Of a DNA stretch of 64,000 nucleotides, positions 57,804-64,000 are shown piece by piece. The stretch lies in assembly GCA_029891345.1 (NCBI GenBank), contig CM056995.1, forward strand, positions 214,099,047-214,163,046, given 5' to 3'. Under the pieces are notes generated by a model. The model saw only the letters and a program-made list of their open reading frames with translations. It had not been told where the DNA came from and did not search any database. The position numbers were made by a program, and so were the translations under genes. The first letter of the stretch is position 1. Every line of letters begins with the position of its first letter. The DNA is from Dryococelus australis. Taxonomy: Eukaryota > Arthropoda > Insecta > Phasmatodea > Phasmatidae.

Positions 57804-58545
57804 AACTCAACTTGTAGACGTCTATTTTTTTTTGGGACTTTCAAGACACGACAAAGAAACTCATCTTTATGGATTACAGAAAGATATAACCGAATAATTG
57901 CATCTAATTTTGGAAAAATTGGTAGATTGCGACCAACCACATCACGGGAGAAAGCATTCACATCTCTGTTATACAGCGATTTCTAAGGATGCGCAGCGAC
58001 CAAGTATGGTATAGCCAACGAGCCATTTACAATCGCACAACTTCAGAAACAGCTGGAAAAGGAAATCGAGCCTGCTGGCCTATTTGTTGATCCAGATTTA
58101 CCATGGCTTGCTGCGACAATTGATGGTCTGGTGGGTAATGATGCACTTGTTGAAGTAAAGTGCCCAGTAACTGCAACAAAAACTCACTCCCCAAGACGCA
58201 GTGCAAAAGAAGAAACTGGCACACTGCATACTCAAAGGTGACCATCTTTACCTGAAGGAAAATCATCCGTACAGGTACAAAGCGTCAGGGCAACTTCATA
58301 TTTCGCAACGCAAATACTTCTATTTTGTACTATGGACCCCGAAGGGAATATCAGTGCAGAAAATACACAAAGATGTTACATTTCCGGAGAAAAAATTTAG
58401 AAAACAACTCATAAATTTCTCTATGGAATATTTATTACCAGAGATAATCGATCCACGCTATACACGAGGTATGGCCATCAGAGAACCACCTCAATTTTTG
58501 AACTGCATTAAAAGGAAACAAAGTGAAGATCTCAGTATCAAATAA
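57804..58545 (+). pseudogene. YqaJ-type (lambda-exonuclease-like) nuclease gene, broken
   Basis: The frame is open from a splice-acceptor-like TTTTATTCAG (ending 57803). It has the YqaJ pattern W-x3-R-Y-x-R-I-x-A-S-x-F-G at the start, then AATKYGIANEP (catalytic Glu), GLFVDPDLPWLAATIDGLVG (catalytic Asp at about 58122) and VEVKCP (catalytic Glu and Lys). After a one-base shift near 58195 the second frame (to 58545) carries the C-terminal part: HPYRYKASGQLHI, YFYFVLWTPKGI and YLLPEIID. In the family this is a PD-(D/E)xK exonuclease fold. Arthropods carry many copies, apparently spread by mobile elements or captured from viruses. The catalytic residues are all kept, but TAA at 57984-57986 and the frameshift make it a pseudogene. 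No partner recombinase or transposase was seen. Confidence 0.75.
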
Positions 58546-58599
58546 GTCACACAGGCCCTCACTTAAATGTGAGCTCACAAGACTATAAACATCAGTGAG

Positions 58600-60110
58600 C
58601 TGCTACATCACACCACCAGTCAACAAAATAAAAAAACTGCGAAACTATATGTGTCCATTATCTAATTATATTTTAAAACAGTTTGGGTGGCATTAATTGT
58701 CAATAGTAAATTTTTTAACTTCTTTCGTTTTAACGCAGCAGTAAATTTCGTGTTTGTTTCTTATTTTGTAATTATCTAAGTAGAGAATGTTTAAATACGA
58801 AACTATTATAACACTATCTATTATAACCAAAATAATTATAGCAAACTTGTGTAAAATTGTGTAAAAAAGGAAAAGAATATAATGGCACGCCACCACCAGC
58901 TATTAATTTTTTGAAGGAACTGTGTTCATCGCGTAATGATATTTTATGGTAGTTCGGGTGTAATTATTTGCAGATGATAAATTTAGTGACTTTTTTTCTA
59001 CTAAACGGCTGTAATCGTTGTGTGTTTTACATATCATTTAGTAATTATCTAAGTGGAGAACTTATATACAAATGTGCCACCATTATAAATCACCAAAATA
59101 ATTTTAAGATTTAATATTTCGTGAGAAGGAAAAATATTGTAATGGCACACCATCACCAGTATTTACTTTCTGAACGAACTGTGGTCATAACGTAATTACA
59201 TTTTTTGCCAGTTCGGGTGTAAATATTTATTAATATAGGCCGTTCACGGTAAATTGAGCACTTTTTGAAGCTGTTTCATCAGACATAATAACCAATAAAT
59301 ACATTTCATTGTGGCCTCGGACTTTTGGTTTTGGGTATGGTGAATGTATACACTGTGTTTATTACTCACATGGCAGGGTTTACATTAACAAGTGGGGGAA
59401 GGATATAAATTGGTTGAAAGAAAAAAGTAACTAGGGCTTCAAAAGTGCTCACTTTATCGTGGACGGCCTATAGTAGATGTAGTGGCGTTTTTGTATTAAA
59501 CATATGTAATGGTAGTGTGTTTTACTTCTAATTGTGTAATTATCCAAGTGGAGAATATGTAAACATGAAACGATTATATGCCACCTAAAGATTTGTAAGA
59601 CACTTCTGTAAAAATTTGAATAAAAGAAAACGAATGTAATGGATTATATCCACCTTTATTTATTTTAAAACTTCTAAACGAAATGTGTTTATTGCGTAAT
59701 TTCATTTTACATAAGTTTGGGTGTAATTATGGCAGATAGAAAATTTAGCTGTAGAGTAGTGTATTTTACTTATTTTTTTTTGTAATTATCTAAGTGTAAA
59801 GATGAGGCTATTATTTGTCGCTACAAAAGAATTGTAGGTAACAGACTTGTGTAAAATGTTAAATTTAGAAAAAATTAAAAGAACGTAATGGCACACTACC
59901 ACCGCCATTATTTATCACATTTTATGAACGAATTATGGTCATTACGTAATTACATTTTACGTCATTTGAGGTGTAATTCATTGCAGGGAATGTGTTGAGA
60001 AACTTTTTTTGTATTAAAACTGTTGTAAATTATGTATTTTTCTGCTCAAGTTGTAATTAGTGAAGTGGACATTGTGTAAACATGAGAATATCATACGTAA
60101 AGAAAATTGT
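58600..60110 (+). repeat. Tandem array, ~255 bp unit, about five diverged units, MITE-interrupted
   Basis: The marker AATGGCACACCACCACCAG-like word recurs at about 58606 (partial), 58881, 59141, 59638 and 59887. Spacings are ~260-280, 260, 497 (257 after removing the 240 bp MITE) and 249. Each unit also has GTAATTATCTAAGTGGAGAA, a GTAATTACATTTTA-type block and AGTTCGGGTGTAATTATT. The array begins ~55 bp after the nuclease ORF, so it may be its 3' flank amplified. Confidence 0.8.
59234..59473. mobile_element. MITE, GGCTGTTCACGATAAAGTG terminal family, inserted in the array
   Basis: The termini are TATAGGCCGTTCACGGTAAA and GCTCACTTTATCGTGGACGG followed by CCTATA. The interior matches the copy at 15995 (TACACTGTGTTTA, GTAACTAGGGCTTCAAAAG). 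It lies inside one unit of the ~255 bp array, so it inserted after the array formed. Confidence 0.85.
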
Positions 60111-61344
60111 TGTATGTGAATATTCTAAAAATTATAATATTATTAACTTCTCCAAAGGTGTATCATAGTTGTACACCCCCCTCCCCTAATTTTTCTGCTA
60201 TAGGACGTTTGTTAATTTATTGATTGTCGTACTCTGTACCACACAAATTTCATCTAAACAGAAAAATTAGCCGTACTCTTTGGCATAATGGTTATGATAA
60301 GTTTGCACTACATGCTCTGATAAGTTTGCACTACATGCTCTCACTGTACTGATTTACACGACATATATTTCTAATACCAGAATAAGTAACCATGAAAATT
60401 CGATGTACATACGTTACCAACTTGAATGTGATTTAAGGTCTCATATGTTCACTTTCATATTATCTATTCATTAAAATGGTGTTATGTTTACACCTAACAA
60501 AAATGGCATGTCATTTGACTTCATGAATATAATATACCATTGTGCTTAAAAACATGGCAAATTTTTTCCCACTCTTTTCCTTTGTACTATTGCTGAATAT
60601 TTTCTTAAACTTTGTTGTGATTGTACATACACTGACATGAAAATTATTAAAATATTTCTATCACAAAAAATTTGGTTGAATGAAAGAAACATTTTTTGTA
60701 CAGCAAAATTAATTGCTTGTATAGCGGCGATAAAAAATTTTGTTACTGAAACCAAATATTCTTTTGTTTTATTTGGTTGCCTCAAACATTTAAGATTTGG
60801 TTGGTGCAACTAAATAGGCCTATATGTATTAAAAAAACTTCTAGGTCGAGCAGAATTCATACCGGTATCTCTTGGGCTTAGCGAATTGCGCCCTAGCGAC
60901 CTCGACTACTACGACCGACGGCCTTGTAGCATGATTTTATTGTTTTGTATTGTGAAATGCGTGACATGTGCGTATATAAGTATTTTCAAGTTTTACAGCT
61001 TTGTTTTTTTTTTTGTTGAAATATTCCAGTAAGGATTGTTTGTGCCATTGTCAGGCATCAAATAAAAAAAAAATACAAGCAAACTCTCGAGCTGTAATTT
61101 CGTAAAAAGTCGACCAAAGAATCGTCTACTCTCCAGTCAACCAAATGCATGTTGGTATTGAACCAAGCCGATATTTTAGCTATCACAAATTTTGTAATAA
61201 TAGCTACATAATGTAGTTCCAGCTAACCAAATGTTTGCGTACTACAAATAAAATATTGATTTAACTCTATCAGGTAATATAAAATGTTTGCGGTAACCAA
61301 ACCGATTAGTTTAACGCACTTGTAAAATAGTACTAAATACACGT
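60111..61344. other. AT-rich stretch without recognised genes
   Basis: A short duplication occurs at 60297-60340 (GATAAGTTTGCACTACATGC twice). A GC-richer scrap at 60860-60930 is unassigned. No gene is supported. Confidence 0.5.
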
Positions 61345-61530
61345 AGTTAAGCAGAGTTGGAATGCAAGAGCGGTGGAAACGGGAGAACCCCGAGAAAACC
61401 CGCTGGCCAGTGGCATCGTCCGGCACGATTCCCACAATGTGAATATCCGGGAGAGGCCCCGCCGGGGATTGAACCCGGTTTGCCTTGGTGGGAGGCGAGT
61501 CGTATAACCGGTTAGCCACCACGGCACCCT
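61345..61530 (-). mobile_element. tRNA-derived SINE, copy 6 (well preserved head)
   Basis: On the minus strand: GGTGCCGTGGTGGCTAACCGG (A box, 61508-61518 region), then GGGTTCAATCC (B box, 61466-61476), ATTGTGGGAATCGTGCCGGA and GCGGGTTTTCTCGGGG. The tail is shorter than in copy 1. It is closely related to copy 1 and among the younger copies here. Confidence 0.85.
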
Positions 61531-63815
61531 AAATAACGTTGGAACTACCAAATAGTCGGCAAAACAAATTAGTTAAAATTATTTATTTAGTTCAAGAGGA
61601 TTAATGCAAATACTTGGAAAAACCGGTAATTAAATTAAGCAGAGTACAGGAACCCAAACAGAGGAATATCGTGAAGCACACTTGTATTTATGCTATGAAT
61701 TCCAAAGCAATTCACACAATTATTTCGACTGATGTAAGCCTACAACTGATTACCCTGCAGAAGACTGACAGGACTATTAACACCAACTTACGATTGTACA
61801 TTTTCATTACACAAACAAAAAGTACATGACAGCACCAGAAACAAGAAGTTTTACGATACAACTAATGAGCCTAGTTTTCTCTGTACTAGCCTATACAAAT
61901 CATTTCTATAAAGTGCTTAAATGCCTAGACCGTAGAAAATTCTTTTAGCAGAACAAATGTAACACATTGTTTTTCGATAATTGTCATGGCTATAAGACCG
62001 ACACCTTATTTTTTAAATGACATTTCAAACACGACACATTGAAGAAAATTTTTGTGTATTTAACGACAATGATGACTACTTCTGATATTCAAAGTAAGTT
62101 TTAATTGGTTTTAGTGATTCCTTGGATACAATACTGCTGAGATTATAAAAAAAAAATTAAAATAATTTTATATTTCTGTGGTTAGGTGGCTTGTAATTAC
62201 CATTTCTGTTCTAGATTGGTGTTTGGTTTTAGTAACTACAGTACAAATTTTAGATGATGTTTATTTTTCCAAATGGCTACCGAAATAGATCAGGCATTAG
62301 CCTGTTCAGTACTTCAAATTGCTACTTTTAGCATACCAAATGCGGTTTAAATATGTCTAATTGTGAGGAATACTTTGTATAGTAACCAATAATTATCTAA
62401 TAACCTAAACAGTAATATGTAACCTACTATCACATAAACTGCAGTTCAACAGCCTTGTATAGCATTTTGAACCGAATGACAAGGAAACATCACGCACACC
62501 TCAGTTTACAGCTAGAAAACTGGATCAAACTTAGCACTGTGTTTACGATGCTAAGTAGTATTAGAAAATTTCAACAAGCAGCAACACTAATTTATATTTC
62601 TTTCGTTCATGATTTCTGGTTCATGTTTTGTTGATTATTCTAAGAACAATTTAACGGAATATTCGTTTCGTAGCAATACAGGGGTAGTACTCTGTGCCTA
62701 GATCGCCACAGAATAGTGCGTGCACTTTTCATGTCAAAAATGTGCACCGCTGGAAAGACGAGAACTTCCGCAGAAGCGAGCATTTCTCTTATCTCCAACA
62801 GCTACCACTTCTCTTATCTCTCCTTTTCCTCCACAGTGACAGCGAGTGAAGGGTAATGGAAATAGCCAAGGACAAGGTGTAGGGAGTGGGGTGGAGAATG
62901 TTGCTGCAGCCAGCTCATTCTCCTCCCCTCCCGAACCATTGTAAATGTAAGGTCGTGGAGGGGGCAGAGGGACAAAGTTTTTCTCAAATCTGTCACCGCA
63001 CTTGGAGGAAAAACTACAACTATTTAGCTCGAAGGGTGATTTAGACTTTAGGGAGGCGGGCCCCTTAACGTGACAGGACACAGTAGTAATAATATGTCTA
63101 TCTGTCGCTGGTGTTGAGGTTATGTCACAGTAAAATGAGAATCACTGAACCGATTTCGGCCGAACAAACTTTATTAGCATTTAGGCACTATACACAAGCT
63201 CTACATGGCCAAGAACAAGCTAATTTCCTTTCGTACCCAATAAGCTTCCCATAAATCCACATTTCATCTCCAAGCTCAAACTTTAACTTCTTATGAGAAA
63301 ACAAAACAGGCAATGAATAAATACTAATTACAGCAGCAGTAAGTTAAAACTTTTTGCGTAAAAGTAAGTCGTTTTTTAAAAGTCACCGACTGTTCGTATT
63401 TTAATCATGCCTATTGCATATCTGAAATTTCCTGGTTGACGCATGATACTGGGCAATATGAATAAAACAAGAGCAATTGCTTGACAGCAGTTGCTCAAGA
63501 GTACTGGAGTAAATACTCTTTATTAAAAGCAATAACTTAATTTCATATGAATACAAATTTATTTTGCGTCGGCGAATAACTACTCTCCATCAAATAACAG
63601 TTACTCTGCACCAAGAAGTTACTCCATAACAAAGAGAAAATGCTCAGGCAGACAACCTGTGAGTAGGCGTATCAGCCAGCTGACCAAACGTGAAATGGGT
63701 AATTTTCCCCTCTGAGTTAGGAAAATCAGCCAGGACTGGGGATGACTGAGCACCCAGCCTCTGACACGTGGACCTGTTTTTGTCTTCAGTACAATACAGT
63801 TGGCTACTGACAATC
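61531..63815. other. No recognised gene
   Basis: AT-rich to about 62690. The 62730-63080 part is GC-richer with overlapping minus frames (115 and 60 codons) without motifs. Nothing is recognised at 63081-63620. Confidence 0.5.
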
Positions 63816-64000
63816 ATGGCAAGCAGTTCGGAAGAAGAAACTGGCAGTGTAGACTCACAGGCATCTTTCGCAGACAAAAAAAAAAGATAGCCCAATGTTT
63901 GAAAAATCACAAAATTCTGCAGCCAGGCGGCAACAGCAGTATAGCTGTACATGAAATAAATGACACTTACAGAAAAATATTCATGGTGAAAATAAAGGAA
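63816..64000 (+). CDS. Possible first coding exon, one base out of frame at an A-run, runs off the window
   Basis: ATG at 63816 opens an acidic, Ser-rich start (MASSSEEETGSVDSQASFAD) that meets a run of ten A residues (63876-63885) and stops at TAG 63888. One extra A would place it in the frame that is open from there to the end of the window (QCLKNHKILQPGG then IAVHEINDTYRKIF). An acidic start, a lysine patch and an ordinary mixed sequence look protein-like. The A-run makes a sequencing or assembly slip as likely as a true mutation. A pyrimidine-rich TTTTTGTCTTCAG lies upstream at 63777-63789. The opposite strand is also open for 102 codons (63644-63952), which weakens the case. Family not recognised. 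Confidence 0.35.

Overview
The window is eukaryotic, AT-rich and dominated by mobile elements. No intact host gene is visible. I infer an arthropod, most likely an insect with a large, repeat-rich genome. The basis is an insect-type Ty3/gypsy retrovirus-like element with a baculovirus-F-type envelope, Polinton (Maverick) capsid genes of the kind common in arthropods, several tRNA-derived SINEs, hAT-type MITEs and arthropod-style TATA/Inr promoters. The species cannot be read from the sequence.

1-20.9 kb: no host exon recognised. It holds a field of non-autonomous DNA elements: a ~1.3 kb inverted-repeat element (225-1505), a ~290 bp element (6077-6366), a DUF8207-like ORF relic (6414-6857), a SINE (13315-13575), a fold-back element (14241-14418), a ~250 bp MITE with the termini discussed below (15995-16247), two hAT-like MITEs with near-perfect 8 bp target duplications (16437-17068, 18506-19118) and a tail-to-tail SINE pair (17103-17662).

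20.95-50.65 kb: the most striking structure. About 1.9 kb at 20949-22830 reappears, inverted and diverged, at about 48560-50650, so the pair brackets ~26 kb. The outer ends carry the same terminal motif (GGCTGTTCACGATAAAGTG) as small MITEs elsewhere in the window; I see no such motif at the inner ends. Each arm keeps two outward-facing TATA plus initiator pairs with conserved spacing. Inside lie tandem repeats, a three-frame-open minisatellite ORF, broken Polinton genes (adenain-type protease, minor-capsid-like protein, double-jelly-roll capsid protein and a neighbour gene) with an inverted second copy of the capsid end, and a degraded gypsy element (gag-pol-env, minus strand). The simplest reading is a very large, dead Polinton-like transposon with ~2 kb terminal inverted repeats, later hit by a retrovirus-like element. 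Two independent insertions remain the main alternative.

50.65-64 kb: a diverged copy of a repeat also found at 3.65-4.48 kb, a nested inverted-repeat element (52502-53545 with a MITE inside), a GC-rich patch (54.13-54.72 kb), microsatellites, two further SINE copies, a broken YqaJ-type exonuclease gene followed directly by a ~255 bp tandem array with a MITE inserted in it, and at the right edge a possible first coding exon with a one-base problem in an A-run.
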